The position numbers and the translations under genes are program-made. 64,000 bases of DNA from Meandrina meandrites. Taxonomy: Eukaryota > Cnidaria > Anthozoa > Scleractinia > Meandrinidae. The notes beneath the pieces are model-generated. The model saw only the letters and a program-made list of their open reading frames with translations. It was not told the DNA's origin and did no database searches. Each line of letters opens with the position of its first letter. Within the stretch, counting starts at the first letter, position 1. Below are positions 15,201-25,748 of the stretch, in pieces. The stretch spans positions 17,194,284 through 17,258,283 of the forward strand of contig OY855915.1 of the NCBI GenBank assembly GCA_963693305.1, written 5' to 3'.

Positions 15201-15248
15201 CCGATTGCGACGTTGTACCCTGAGGACGACGAGAAGGAAATTTCTTAA
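227..15248 (+). CDS. Uncharacterised coiled-coil protein, last 12 exons (5' end outside window)
   Basis: I do not recognise the family. Twelve exons join with matching phases: 227-405, 1338-1478, 2118-2647, 4170-4597, 7532-7704, 9045-9185, 10022-10345, 11004-11192, 12163-12239, 12817-13078, 13726-13811 and 15017-15248 (TAA). They give 919 residues of the carboxy part. Residues about 60-130 and 190-290 are charged heptad-type coiled coil (ELVKTKRHNDELRKNNKKAK; QLKQSLERVQEELKIEKEKS), separated by a Ser-rich linker. A further helical stretch follows (about 285-425) with an internal Pro/Arg linker, then shorter helical segments (about 540-700), an Ala-rich helix, and a Pro/aromatic tail around PPINFFPSLYGYFGKP. 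No signal peptide, membrane segment or enzyme motif is seen. Such architecture is common in cytoskeletal, centrosomal or ciliary proteins, but that role is inference only. Two acceptors, before 9045 and before 12163, have weak pyrimidine tracts, so those starts are less certain. Confidence 0.82.
799..1152. mobile_element. MITE with 22-bp TIRs and TA target duplication
   Basis: The left end ATATCATGGGTGACAAATTA is matched in reverse complement at the right end, ending at 1152. Both ends are flanked by TA (797-798 and 1153-1154). A TA duplication is the hallmark of Tc1/mariner-type insertion. The element has no coding capacity, so it is a non-autonomous copy. Confidence 0.75.
1157..1319. mobile_element. 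Fold-back MITE, nearly complete palindrome
   Basis: The two halves are reverse complements over about 75 bases each (left arm begins GGTAACCAAATGG, right arm ends CCATTTGATTACC) with a short GC-containing loop near 1237. It directly abuts the preceding TA-flanked element. It would form a long hairpin. Confidence 0.7.
2703..4088. other. Intron with short palindromes and one TTAA-flanked MITE
   Basis: The intron between exons 2118-2647 and 4170-4597 contains a 22-base perfect palindrome near 2727 (arm ACAGAAGCGAG) and the MITE at 3708-4088. Nothing else coding is supported. Confidence 0.45.
3708..4088. mobile_element. piggyBac-like MITE (381 bp) flanked by TTAA
   Basis: TTAA at 3704-3707 and 4089-4092 flanks inverted ends AGGGGCTTTGTCACGGATTT and the reverse complement of GAAATCCCTGTGACGTAACC. 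A TTAA duplication is characteristic of piggyBac insertions. An internal hairpin has arms AACTTGAAAA and TTTTCAAGTT. A same-size relative lies at 35313-35695. Confidence 0.7.
4711..4852. repeat. Degenerate AAT/GATAAT microsatellite
   Basis: About 140 bases are built of AATAAT and GATAATG-type units. The open frame across it (MIITTMIMVTIMKVIKIMIM) is only a translation of the microsatellite. Confidence 0.75.
5485..5925. repeat. Dispersed repeat of TTTCAGACCAAAA-type units
   Basis: This region starts in CCCGGGGGATACCGG and ends in GAGTGACCCCCTGGAGC. Inside are repeated ACCCTATTTTAGACC and CCATTTCAGACCAAAA motifs. The ends and wording resemble the repeats at 50760-51195 and 58325-58500. The open frames across it are repeat translations. 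Confidence 0.5.
5996..6562. mobile_element. Nested AGGGT-end MITE (567 bp) with 8-bp TSD
   Basis: Ends are AGGGTCTGGAAGGGG and its reverse complement, with a 15-C run just inside the right end. Flanks ATTATTTC (5988-5995) and GTTATTTC (6563-6570) match in 7 of 8. The body repeats GTGATTCGTGAAT-like phrases, shared with the element at 51387-51844. Confidence 0.72.
6816..6836 (+). repeat. 21-base poly-G tract
   Basis: An uninterrupted G run, one of several long G/C homopolymers in the window. Its true length is uncertain in any assembly. Confidence 0.85.
7268..7341 (+). repeat. tRNA-like sequence (SINE head or tRNA pseudogene)
   Basis: GTAGCTCAGTGGATAAAGCG resembles a tRNA A box and D arm, and GGTTCGATTCC is a B-box and T-arm match; the ends GTTCTCG and CGGGGGC can pair. 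The anticodon stem is poor and no clear isotype emerges. It lies in an intron and resembles the reverse-strand copy at 34612-34686, so a SINE origin is more likely than a working tRNA. Confidence 0.55.
7705..9044. other. Intron without a recognised feature
   Basis: The intron between exons 7532-7704 and 9045-9185. Around 8640-8750 there is a stretch resembling the poly-purine dispersed repeats (AAGGGTAGGGATT). No gene, RNA or clean inverted repeat was seen. Confidence 0.4.
10397..10548. mobile_element. Short inverted-repeat element in an intron
   Basis: TCGATGGT and TTTAACATA at the left are mirrored by TATGTTAAACCATCGA at the right. The body holds an imperfect hairpin around GTATTTTTCC and GGAAAAATAC. 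No target duplication is clear. Confidence 0.45.
11460..11850. repeat. Dispersed repeat also present at 29940-30345
   Basis: Long similarity to the second copy runs from the TGTTTGGGAAGAGAT-like start, through AGAAATAAGAAATA, to AATTTCACTCAAA near the end, with small indels. It lies in an intron of the coiled-coil gene. Class unknown. Confidence 0.6.
12306..12570 (+). repeat. tRNA-derived SINE, plus strand
   Basis: The copy has a truncated tRNA-like head, then TTCTTGGGCAAGGCACTT, GTGTATAAATGGGTACC, GATGGACAAGCATCCCATCC, and the tail AACCGGGATAAGCTCCGG. The same series occurs on the minus strand at 42474-42733, where the tRNA-like head is complete. Confidence 0.75.
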
Positions 15249-15305
15249 CACTCATGCTTTAATGTTTACAAACAAATAATTACGTTCTAGATCAGTTAGA
15301 ATTGG

Positions 15306-15311
15306 AATAAA
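15306..15311 (+). terminator. AATAAA poly(A) signal of the coiled-coil gene
   Basis: AATAAA lies 58 bases after the TAA stop at 15246-15248 and is followed by T/G-rich sequence, as expected of a cleavage and polyadenylation site. It supports the model in which the exon at 15017 is terminal. Confidence 0.6.
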
Positions 15312-15439
15312 ATTCCGTTTTTTGTGTGTGCGTGTTGTTTAATATTGAATCAGTAAATCGAAGAATATGGAATATGACAAATTTATTTGTTAAACGGCTA
15401 TTATAAGATATAAGATAGATTTTTTGAATATAACTTTTT

Positions 15440-15870
15440 GGGACTCTGCTGAATGTTTAACCTACAGTACGAACTATTTTCAATGACTGACTCTAGAAAG
15501 CTGGTAAACAAACTTAGAACAAACGCCTATCAACAGATGTCAACAACTACCGGCACCTTACAAACGACTTAGTAACGACATAAACAAAACCGACGAACAG
15601 ACCACAAACAGAACGACTTAATTTGACTAACAATAGACGGATTGAAACTGACCAATTACTTTTGACGAACTTTACACGAGTCTTACAGCCAATAACATCA
15701 CGGCTAAACTGACCAATCAGTTTCAACGGACCAGAATTATAACATCATCGACTGGCAACAGCTTTTCACTTGACTCTGAAGATGACTTCCGCATAGGTTG
15801 TCAAAACGTCAGTCACCAACAACAGTTCTTCTCAGAACTACTCTCACCCGGACAATCACACTACGAACTA
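15440..15870. mobile_element. Retroelement-like insertion with about 10-bp TSD
   Basis: Flanks ATAACTTTTT (15430-15439) and ATAACCTTTT (15871-15880) are near-identical, and copy B of the duplication has the uninterrupted site near 28577-28595. The insert contains CTCTGAAGATGACTTCCGC followed by GTTGTCAAAACGTCAGTC. Similar CTGAAGA...GAAACGTC phrases are familiar from Penelope-like and related retroelement ends. Class assignment is inference. Confidence 0.6.
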
Positions 15871-16311
15871 ATAACCTTTTTTTATTATTTTAGACTTGGC
15901 TTCAGTTATACAGTGCAAATATTAATAAAACAAAATTACAGAAATTGAACTTAGAGAAAATAAAACTGTGTTTCCCCAACCCTCGCCAAAAACTATTACA
16001 TAGACAAAGTAAAGAGTGAATTTCTTCTCACTCTACAAATCCCAATTTGCTTTATCTTTATCTTTTGGCTTGACAAAGACCACTTTTATTTTGAAATCAA
16101 AGTTTAGGCTTCACTTAGTTTTAATCAAGGTTTTCACTTGGAAGCAACTAAAGGAATTTAGATATGCGATAGAAGACACCACGCAGCTTCATAATATATT
16201 TCTAATTAATGGGGAAATGTGTAAACTTCAAGGAACTGTGTTTTTTTTTTGTAGTCGAGGAACATGCTAAAAATGTTACCAGGGTCTAAAGAACCGTTTA
16301 CTTGAGCGCGA

Positions 16312-17675
16312 TCAAATAAGACACTTGTCCGAATAACACACTATCACTGCACAGTCAGGTACTCCACAATGTGCCCGATATGCTTCTTCGATAAGCTGAT
16401 TGCCACAGACTCGCTTGTATACTGGGGTCTCGCCGATGTCTGTGATCCGCAGGCAACGATCAAACTCGGGCCGGATTTCGTGGGACTCAGGAACATACCG
16501 TTTGCTGCATTCTGGAGGCATCGAGTTGCTATCTATCGCATCACATTCACTTTTGCTTGAGCATTCGAAGCATCTGATTGACACCCCTAAAATGAAAAGT
16601 AAACAATCGTACATTGTTATAATCGCGAAGCGGCATTCTCTATATGGGAATCCTTGTTGACCTCATTGTTTTTATTTTGCCGCATTACGATACAATTTTG
16701 CCTTATATGAATTGACTCCGGATGTGAAAATTAATAATCAGCGAAATTTTCAGTTCTTTGCGCGTAATATTGAAAGATACTGTAAAAGTTCTGTATCAAA
16801 AGCGTTTATGAGCCCTTACATTCATGCATTCTTTGTCAACTTTTGAATTTTCAAACCCGACTAACAGAAAAATCGGGCTCAAATTTATAGCGAAAGTTAA
16901 TCGCCCATGTTCTTTACTGAAATATTCAGAATTGATGTTTTTATAGCTGGATTGGAAACTGAAGCACATATGCTAATGAGGCAAATGGAGTACTTTCCTT
17001 GCACTGCAGAGGCTATCGTGTCGAATCCAGGATTTGCGAAGATTATGAGATGAAGAAAAACAACAAAAAAATCCACTGAGCGACTAAGAATTATAGACCT
17101 ATCTGAAGGGGTCAGGAACAACAGCAAGACCCTGAAGTTGTTTCTCTCTAACCAGGCGTACATTTCTCAAACGTCCCGAAACCATTTCTGGTCCGAGAGC
17201 TGTTTTTTTTTTTATATAACTTCAATTTCTATCAAATATTGTTGTAATTTGAGGCAAAAAACCAGCTATTTCCTTTTTATAAATATAAATTTCTATTCCT
17301 CAATTTTCAAATCGACTAAAAACTGAATCTCTGACAAATGTGACAAATGTCACCATGTATTTTCGGTCCTTGTTAATATCAACTGGATTTGTGTAAAAAC
17401 GTTAGGGTCTTTCTTGTTTGCTGTTGATATTCATTTTGTTGTTGTTGTTGTTGCTGTTGTTGTTGTTTTTTTAATAATTCATCTCATCTACCTCGCAGTT
17501 CGTCAAAAATACTCCGCTGCGCGCGGTATTTTCAACTCTCTTCTCGGAGTTTGGAAATGTGATGAAACACTCGCTCTCTCTTGTGTTCGATATACTACTT
17601 CAACACAGTTTTCTTACCAATTGTAGCCAAACAGGCGACAGCAGCTAGAAGAAATAGGAACCCAGCGGCTTTCAT
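16312..17675 (-). CDS. Ly6/uPAR-like secreted protein, copy A
   Basis: Two coding exons read on the minus strand: 17675-17618 (signal peptide MKAAGFLFLLAAVACLATI) and 16586-16312, joined in phase 1 through GTAAG and TTTTAG. The product is 110 residues. The mature part has ten cysteines (starting IRCFECSSKSEC, ending CYSDKC) in the order expected of a Ly6/uPAR (LU) three-finger domain. It stops two residues after the last cysteine, so there is no GPI-attachment tail and it is probably secreted. Family members bind receptors or other surface proteins; the partner here is unknown. The intact paralogue at 28988-30438 lies in a segmental duplicate. A possible AATAAA is at 16090-16085. Further 5' untranslated exons cannot be excluded. 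Confidence 0.85.
17414..17475 (+). repeat. GTT microsatellite in the Ly6-A intron
   Basis: TTGTTGTTGTTGTTGCTGTTG-type repeat. The long valine-rich frame over it is not a gene. Confidence 0.7.
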
Positions 17676-18136
17676 GTTCGATACTAACTGTTTCTGAGGC
17701 TAAAGAGAAATAATGGCATAAGAATGAAATTTTTTGTAGTTGGAATAATGGCATATTTTTGGGGAATAATAGCATAACGATTTTTGGGGAGGATGTCATC
17801 AAAATTCTAAATTCAAAACTAATGAACCTGCAAAGCTGTTCTTTTAGTATATTCTAGATATCAGTGTTACTAATTGCTGGAAACTTTTTGTGCCAGAAGA
17901 GTGCTTTGTTTTGGATATAAAGCGTTTTGAAATTTGAGATAGCCTAGCTAACTCAACGTGATCTGAATGTTACATAAACTAATATTATCGCACTTTCCAA
18001 ATGGTTTCAGAAATGCTAATAAGTTAAAAATGATAACTAAAGAATTCTGAAGTGCAACGAATGACTTTGGTAACAAAATCATTTTTTCTTCTTGTAGACA
18101 GTTTGGTCGCCATATTGGTGTACCAAAGTGAGACAC

Positions 18137-19065
18137 TTATATAGCGGACCCCTACAATGCTCTGTAAATAAATAAAATAAAATAAATTACCTTTATTTAG
18201 ACACGGTGGTATTTAAAGCTAGAAGCTTGTGGGACCGTGTATTCCCGATCGAATTGGAATTTGGAAGTGCTAGTTTTTATGGAGGGAGGAAAACCGGAGT
18301 CCAACAGCACCTCATTGAACATCTCACATGATTGGCCATAACCCTAACCCAAACAATGCCTATATCCCTGAAGACAATGAGCAATATTGTTTTAGAATGC
18401 CACTGAAATTAAAGGTTCACAAGAGGTACTGTTGTACTCGAGTGAAAACCGGAGAACCCGGAGAAAAACCCTCGGAGCAAGGACGAGAACCAAAAACAAA
18501 CTCAACCCACATGTGATACCGGGCCGGAATCGAACCCAGGCCACATTGGTGGGAGGCGAGCGCTCTCACCACCGCGCCACCCCTTTCCGAAGTTTTGTTT
18601 CCCCAAAAACTTGGCTGCAATGAACACTGCCAAGTTAAAAGTTGGAAAATATATATATTTTTTTCCACTTACTCTACAATCTCTGAGTTTGGTGATGTTT
18701 TTGTTGCAAGCAAAATGATCTTGTTTTCTTGGTGAAAACGCTCTATAGAGGAATAACGATTTCATTTATTCGATCATTTGAAAAACAATTTGTGTGGTTT
18801 AGTGTCAATCTATTCATCTCTTTGACATAAAAGGTAACCACAACAATATTAAGTTGAAAGATAATGTTTCTTAGTAAATGACACAGGCATACTCGAAAAC
18901 GAAATTCTGAGTGCTCAAGCATGAGCGGAACCTAACACACTACCTCTCTGGAACATCTATTTTAATTCGCCCTCTTTAAACACTACGTCTATTGTTATTC
19001 AGGGTTAGGGGCATTGTTATGACCTGTTATCTATTGTTTTAAGAACGAATGCAGTAACTATGGTT
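18137..19065. other. Intergenic stretch with one SINE
   Basis: Holds the minus-strand SINE at 18417-18592 and short A-rich runs (AAATAAAATAAAATAAA). No other feature seen. Confidence 0.4.
18417..18592 (-). repeat. tRNA-derived SINE, minus strand
   Basis: Read in reverse, the head GGGGTGGCGCGGTGGTGAGA...GGGTTCGATTCCGGCC has tRNA A- and B-box matches. It is followed by a body with CTCCGGTTTTCACTCGAG-type sequence. It resembles widespread tRNA-like SINE heads. An internal promoter is expected, activity unknown. Confidence 0.7.
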
Positions 19066-22000
19066 CCAGTATCGGCGGTTGGTTTTGAATGAAATGAAAT
19101 TGTTTCTGGAAAATCCAAATTGGCTTTCTTCTATTCAATATTCGGTAATAACCAGTTTAACTGTCATTTGTAATGTTTGGAGCATGCAACGTTTCTGCCT
19201 TTCTCTGTTAACATTTGCTGTCGGACAGGAACAAAAGAGGTGCCGTCCTTAAGATCAAAGAATCGCTGTAACAATTGCATAGCCGATAATTTATGAGCAA
19301 CACGTATGTTTTGAAATAATTGCTTGAACATTTTGGTTGTCTTGGACTTCCCAACAACATCTTCACTTTGATTGGTTTGAACAAGTTATACAAGTCTTCA
19401 ACCAATAGAAATACATCGGTCATCAGTCCTTGTCTCTTGTTTGATGGCAAGGCGAGACTCATCTTTGGCCCATTATGTATTAGTAGACAAACACTCATTT
19501 TACGCTGTATGTGTATATATGTTTTTCAACATACGAGTCTAAAAAGTAAGAGGTAATGCAACAGTTATTGCTAAAAACATTTGCCACAAATCAGTTTGCT
19601 TGGGTAAGCATCGTTACGAGATGGACATCCTTACTGTGCATGATTTCATTTACGCGTATTAACGTTCGCACATTAAGGAAATATATGGCGGTGTTTTAGA
19701 TACGGCTTGGCTAGCGAGGCAAATCGTCGTTTTTAAACACCGGAAACGTGAGTTTTACTAGTACTCCTGAAAATATAATTTTAGCTTTGAGATCACAACA
19801 TGCTAAGAAGAAGTTAAATCAGTATCGATTAAAAATGCGTGACTAAAAATGTGTCCCTTGAAGTCGATGTAATACATCTGTTGTTATGTTTCACGTCTTG
19901 CCTTCTCGCTATTGTTCTGCTCCCACAAAACATGAACTGAACGGTTCAAATAGTTTTTCTGGAAGCTAATATTTCAAGGAATGATTGGGTATATTCAAGG
20001 TCCTTAATTCTGCTCCTGAAGAATACGCGGACCCTTCTTTAATTATTTCAAAATTTAGGCTCCTAAAAATTAGCAACCAATAACGAGCAAAGGCTAATGT
20101 CAATTCTGTTTCGATGGAATGACCTTGAGCAAGCTTAACTGAATTATGCTAATAAAATATCAATCGGCTTCTCCGCTTAGTTAGCGCCTTGGGAGATGTT
20201 CGGAATCTTAAGAGATCTTTTAGGTATTACGAATATCGTTCAAGTAATGTTTAATAAATGAGCAGCAGTGTTAAAACACGAGGCGCAGCCGAGTATTTTA
20301 GACTTGATAAAACACGAGCTGCGAATTTATTGAACGGCTTCAAAATCTTCTGATGTAGATCAACTCATTCTTGCACTAATATCTAGATTTCGGGTTATTT
20401 TGGCCGAGAAAATTGGACGTGAAGTTTAGCCGTGTCTTTATCAGATATAAAGACATTAATCAAACATTAATTTCTTTTGTATTTTCTTTACGAATTAATG
20501 AGTTTTTGAATATCTTTTTAACATTAGAGGCTGTCCTCTTAGGAAGCGAACTCTTTCGATTTATTTCAAAAGTTCTCCACAAGACAAGGCTGATGTAAGA
20601 AAGAAGAAAACATACTTCTTTGTTTTTTATTGTTGGTTGTACTCCAGATTTTACGGTGAATATCACAAATACCCGAAACCCTCGATACGCCCTTTAACGA
20701 AGCCGAAATAAGCACTATTTAGAATGCTTATTACTGGGCAAATGTTTAGCAGACGAAAATAAGAATAACAACTACATCAGTAATACACATTTAGGTTATA
20801 ATTAAGATCGTTCGATATCTTTTAGATTCGGACCTTCTCTTTTACAAAGTATGAGGCATAACCTTTTAACCAATATCGACGGTTGGCTTTGAATGAAATG
20901 AAATTGTTTCTGGAAAATCCAAATTGGCTTTCTTCTTTTCTATATTCAATAACCCGTTTAACTATCATTTGTTATGTTTGGAGCATAAACACAGAATAAT
21001 ATTGCCTAATGATTAAAACGCCAGTCAAAAGGATTTAAAACAATTTCCTACCGTTCTTTGTTAAAATTTGCTGTCGGACAGGAACAAAAGAGGTGCCGTC
21101 CTTAAGATCAACAAATCGCCGTAACAATTGCATAGCCGGTAATTTATGAGCAACACGTATACTTTGAAATAATTGCTTGAACATTTTGGTTGTCTTGGAC
21201 TTCCCAACAACATCTTCACTTTGATTGGTTAGAACAAGTTATACAATTAAGTCTTCAACCAATAGAAATGCATCGGTCATCAGTCCTTGTCTCTTGTTTG
21301 ATGGCAAGGCGAGACTCATTATGTATTAGTAGACAAACACTCATTTTACGCTGCATGTGTATATATGTTTTTCAACATACGAGTCTAATCGAGTAAGAAG
21401 TAATGCGACAGATATTGCTAAAAAACATTTGCCACAAATCAGTTTGCTAGGGTAAGCATCGTTAAATTTACGAGTTGGACATCCTTACTGTGCACGATTA
21501 AATTTACGAGTATTAACGTTCGCACATTAAGGAAATACATGGCGGTGTTTTAGATACGGCTTGGCTAGCGAGGCAAATCGTCGTTTTTAATCACCGGGAA
21601 CGTGAGTTTTACCAGTAGATCACAACATTCTAGGAACAAGTTAAGTCAGTTTCGATTAAAAATGCGTGACTAAAAATGTGTCCCTTGAAGTCGATGTAAT
21701 ACATCTGTTGTTATGTTTCACGTCTTGCCTTCTCCTTATTGTTCTGCTCCCACAAAAAATGAACTGAACGGTTCAAATACGAGTCTAATCTTTTCTGGAA
21801 GCTGATATTTAAAGGAATTATTGGGTATATTCAAGGTTCTTAATTCTGCTTCTGAATGAATACGTGGACCCTAAAATTTAGGCTCCTAAAAATGAGCAAC
21901 CAATAACAGGCAAGAGTTTGAATAAAATTCTTCTGTCAATTCTGTTTCGAGGGAATGACCTTGAGCAAGCTTAACTGAATTATGCTAATAAAATATCATC

Positions 22001-23070
22001 TGGCTTCTCTACTAAGTTAGCGCCTTGGGAGGTGTTCGGGATGTTAAGAGATCTTTCAGGTATTACGAAGATCGTTCAATGGTTTAAAAACCATTAGAGG
22101 CTGTCCTCCCGGGAAGCCACTACTTTCAATTTATTTCAAAAGTTCTCCACAAAACAAGGCTGATGTAAGAAAGAAGAAAATACACTTCTTTGGTTTTTAT
22201 TATTGGTTGTAGTCCAGATTTTACGGTGAATATCACAGATACCCGAAACCCTCGATACGCCATTTAACGAAGCCGAAATAAGCACTTGATTTAGAATGCC
22301 TATTATCATGCCGGGCGTATACATAGCAGACGAAAATAAGAATAACACCAGTAATACACACTTAGGTAAAAGATCGTTTGATACCTTTTAGAGTCGGACC
22401 CTCTCTCATTTTGCAAGAATGAGGCATAGCCTTTTAACCAATATCGGTGGTTGGTTTTGAATGAAATGAAAATGTTTCTGGAAAATCCAAATTGGCTTTC
22501 TTCTATTCTATATTCGGTAATAACCAGTTTAACTGTCATTTGTAATGTATGTTTGGAGCAGGTACACTCAGAATATCGTATTTGTCTAATGGTTAAAACG
22601 CCAGTCAAAAGGATTCAACGCAAGTTCTTACCTTTCTCTGTTAAAATTTGCTGTCGGGCAGGAACAAAACTGAGGTGCCGTCCTTAAGATCAAAGAATCG
22701 CTATAACTATTGCATAGTAATTTGTGGCAACACGTATGTTTTGAAATAGCTGCGTGAACATTTTGGTTGTCGTAGACTACCCAACAACATCTTCACTTTG
22801 ATTGGTTTGAACAAGTTTTACAAGTCTTCAAACAATAGGAATGCGTCGGTCATCACTCCTTGTCTATTGTTTAATTGGCAAGGCGAGACTCGTCTTTGGC
22901 CCATTATGTATTAGTAGACAAACACTGATTTTACGCTGTATGTGTATATATGTTTTTCAACATACGAGTCTAATCAAGTAAGAGGTAATACAACAGTTAT
23001 TGCTAAAAACTCATTTGCCACAAAACAGTTTGCTAGGGTAAGCATCGTTAAATTTACGAGTTCAACATCC
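19066..23070. repeat. Tandem array of about 2.4 long non-coding units
   Basis: The phrase GGTTTTGAATGAAATGAAA recurs at the start of units near 19066, 20866 and 22437, giving periods of about 1800 and 1571 bases. The third unit stops near 23070. Shared blocks include CTTTGATTGGTT, GTAAGCATCGTTA, TAGACAAACACT and ACTTCTTTG...TTATTGTTGGTTGT. No frame stays open between copies, so the unit looks non-coding. Length differences come from indels, for example around 20200-20500. Confidence 0.85.
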
Positions 23071-25748
23071 TTACGAGTAGCTCTATGTGGACCTTTGCAT
23101 TGTTTCGTAATTCGAGCGATTTGCATATTTATAAGGATTTGTATGGGGAAAGAAATAAAGCCGAAAAGAACGAAAAATTAACCGTTGAATTACAATAAAA
23201 CTGCTTACCAGAACTTTTGCGTTGCTTTCTATGTGTACTGTGTTGTTTTGTAACCGATCTGGAGCGATTTAGTATTGTTTTAGTTCCAACGGTTGCTCTG
23301 TCTATATATCCTTAACCCGGGATCCTTAGAGAGAGCAAACCGGTTCCACTAAACCCTTATATTTCGAAGGTTACGCAACGGTGATGACGCTCGCATTTCG
23401 AGCATGGGCTACCTGTAAATATGCTATCTAGCAAAATTCCCAGATGGCTCCTTTCCCAAACCTTGAGGGTTATGGCGTTGTTGTCGTAAAACATTTCAAG
23501 GCCGCTGCTGCCAGTTCGATGGGTGTCATGCGAAGGCACAACACGTCCACGTAGTTAAGCACGAACATTGCTCTAAAAGTGAAAGCCTCTTAAAATAACT
23601 GGGAAAAAAAGTTTCTGCGAACGATGAGGAGAGTTCGAAAATTAGTATGTTAGCAAACGGACGGCTGAGATATAACTTGATAAAAACAGAAGACGATTCT
23701 CCCGGCGATAACTGTTTGCCTACGTTTTCAAAAGATCGTTGCTCCGTCGCGCGCATCTCTAGAGAAAGGACCCTGGTTGCGGCTTGGTTGCGGCTGGTCA
23801 CGTGCCTGCTAGATTTTAGCAGATTCCAGAGAAATGATTTAAGGGAGGGGTGGGAAAGGTAAAAAAAGTCTTCACTTAGCTGAAGTACTGAGCCCGGTAG
23901 GGAGTGGAAATTGTAACATTAAAATTGACATCGCTCTGAGCGCGGGAAAACTTTTGTGTTTTCGGTGAGTCTTTTAACGAGAATGTCGACTCGGAATTTT
24001 CAAGCGACTCCAAAAATCTGTCCCGGCAACTCCCCAAACACATTTTTTAAGCATCAGTCCCGGCAGATTTTAGTTCATGCAGGCTGTGCAAAGCAGTTGG
24101 GGACAGGACACGGTCAAAAAAACCTTTTTTCACGGGCAAATCGACCACTGCTGGCTGCCGCAGAAGATATCTTTGTTGGGTCAAAACTTTGATACAAGAC
24201 AGAAGTCCATAACTAGTTATGGACTTCTGTACAAGATAAATATATAGATTTAAGATAAATATATAGATTGTTTAATTATTTGCTTGAGTTTACAATGTTT
24301 CTTAACAAGTGGACACAGTTTGTTTTTATAAGCGTATACGGTTGCCCATATAGGTGCAAGATAAATTTAAAACTCAATATCTTACGGCAGAATAAATTTG
24401 CTCACAAGAAAATGAACTATCTCGCCGCACAACAAAATATACTCACGGCAATAGAAGTTTCTTTTTGGCACATACTCACTTTTCTGGCCTGTACTTAACT
24501 GGCTCTCATTAATAAAACTTTTCTCCGCTAATCTCTTGCCGTGTGCTTGATGAAGGCGAAGAAATTTGTTTTGATTTTACTTCAAAACGGACCGGCGTAA
24601 GTTAATTTTAGTCAAGTCTTTCTGTTTGCCGTCGCTTTGAAAAACTACACCTGTATAAACTGTACGAGTTTCTTTTAAGAAAATTCACGGCTTAAAGGGA
24701 AGCCAGAATAGTACGGTGGCCCACAACTCTCACAGCAACAGCGAATCTCGCCGCAAAACAAAATAAACACACTACACACAAAATCAACTCACGGCAAAAT
24801 GAAAACAAAACGTATGGCAAAACAGACTCCTCCTCTTCTTGTCTATTAAAAATGAACTATCCGTCATTAAGTATTAACAGAGCGATTTTGAAAGATTTGA
24901 GCTTTGCCGTGCGTGGTTAGCCGTTATTTGAGTCGTCACGCAATGCTTCTCCTCCCCTTGAATAGGGTGTCAATTTTCGGGTTTGGGCCTTAGAAAGGGT
25001 ATCAATTTTCGTTTTCTTTATCCTTAGATAGGGTCAGGGTTTGAGAACGTTCGCGGCACACCCCTATCCGAAATTTAGGGGAGTACCCCCCCGGGGCAAA
25101 ACCTGGAAGAACAGGGATTTCCCGTACCCTGTTGGAAGCACTGCCACCAAGTCTTTTTTTTAGAAACAAACTCTCCAAGCAAATAACCTGTTTAACCTTC
25201 AGGATAATGCTGTAATAGCCAGTCGAAAGGAGCGCGGATTGAACACAGCTTAGAAATTAAAGCGCCATTTTGAAAATCCGGCTCTACATTTATCCCTCCC
25301 CTAGATAGTATGTGTTGTACTGTCGACAAAATTTTGTCAAGGAGCAGCCCTCCCTGCGGTTTTGGTTTGTCACCCAGATCACGTGACCAGCTGCGACCAG
25401 GGTCTCTTTCCTCGACTCTTCCTCGGCGACAAGGGAGAAAAAGGAGAGAGAGCCTGGGTACGAGGTTGGCGCCACAGGTGACTTAGTATGGCACTCCTTT
25501 GATTTTGTTGACATATACGGATACGGGATTTTCGCCATTATAGTTCATGCGGACGAAAGAGATCATCGTGAAACTGCTAAAGGTAATTAAACAGTCTTTC
25601 AGTAACACAACTTGCAGCAATGCAAAAAAGATTTCGCTCTTAAAAATTTCCATAATTTCGATGGCATCGAATCAACATACCACTTACTGCAAAGTTAAAA
25701 ACATTCTGTCTCCAGCACAGTCGATCAGATAATCTAGCCAACTACTCT
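23071..25748. other. Intergenic stretch, repeats only
   Basis: Contains the 32-base palindrome at 24199-24230, a short direct repeat after it (AGATAAATATATAGATT twice), and AGGGTGTCAATTTTCG-type dispersed repeat pieces near 24960-25100. Short open frames show no conserved pattern. Confidence 0.4.
24199..24230. repeat. Perfect 32-base palindrome
   Basis: Arm ACAGAAGTCCATAACT is followed immediately by its exact reverse complement, with no spacer. Two copies of an 18-base AT-rich direct repeat follow within 40 bases. Confidence 0.9.

Larger units (their letters stand above)
14010..17675. repeat. Segmental duplication, copy A
   Basis: Homologous in order to 27290-30438. Shared blocks include the CTATAATAG...GACCCTATC start, the CAGTGT-TATTTCTGTTTG block near 14735, the terminal exon of the coiled-coil gene, and the two Ly6 exons. 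Copy A holds an extra 431-bp insertion at 15440-15870 that is absent from copy B. Confidence 0.8.

Noticed and set aside
16369..16660. Plus-strand frames over the Ly6-A exon
   Set aside because: Antisense shadows of the cysteine-rich coding exon on the minus strand.
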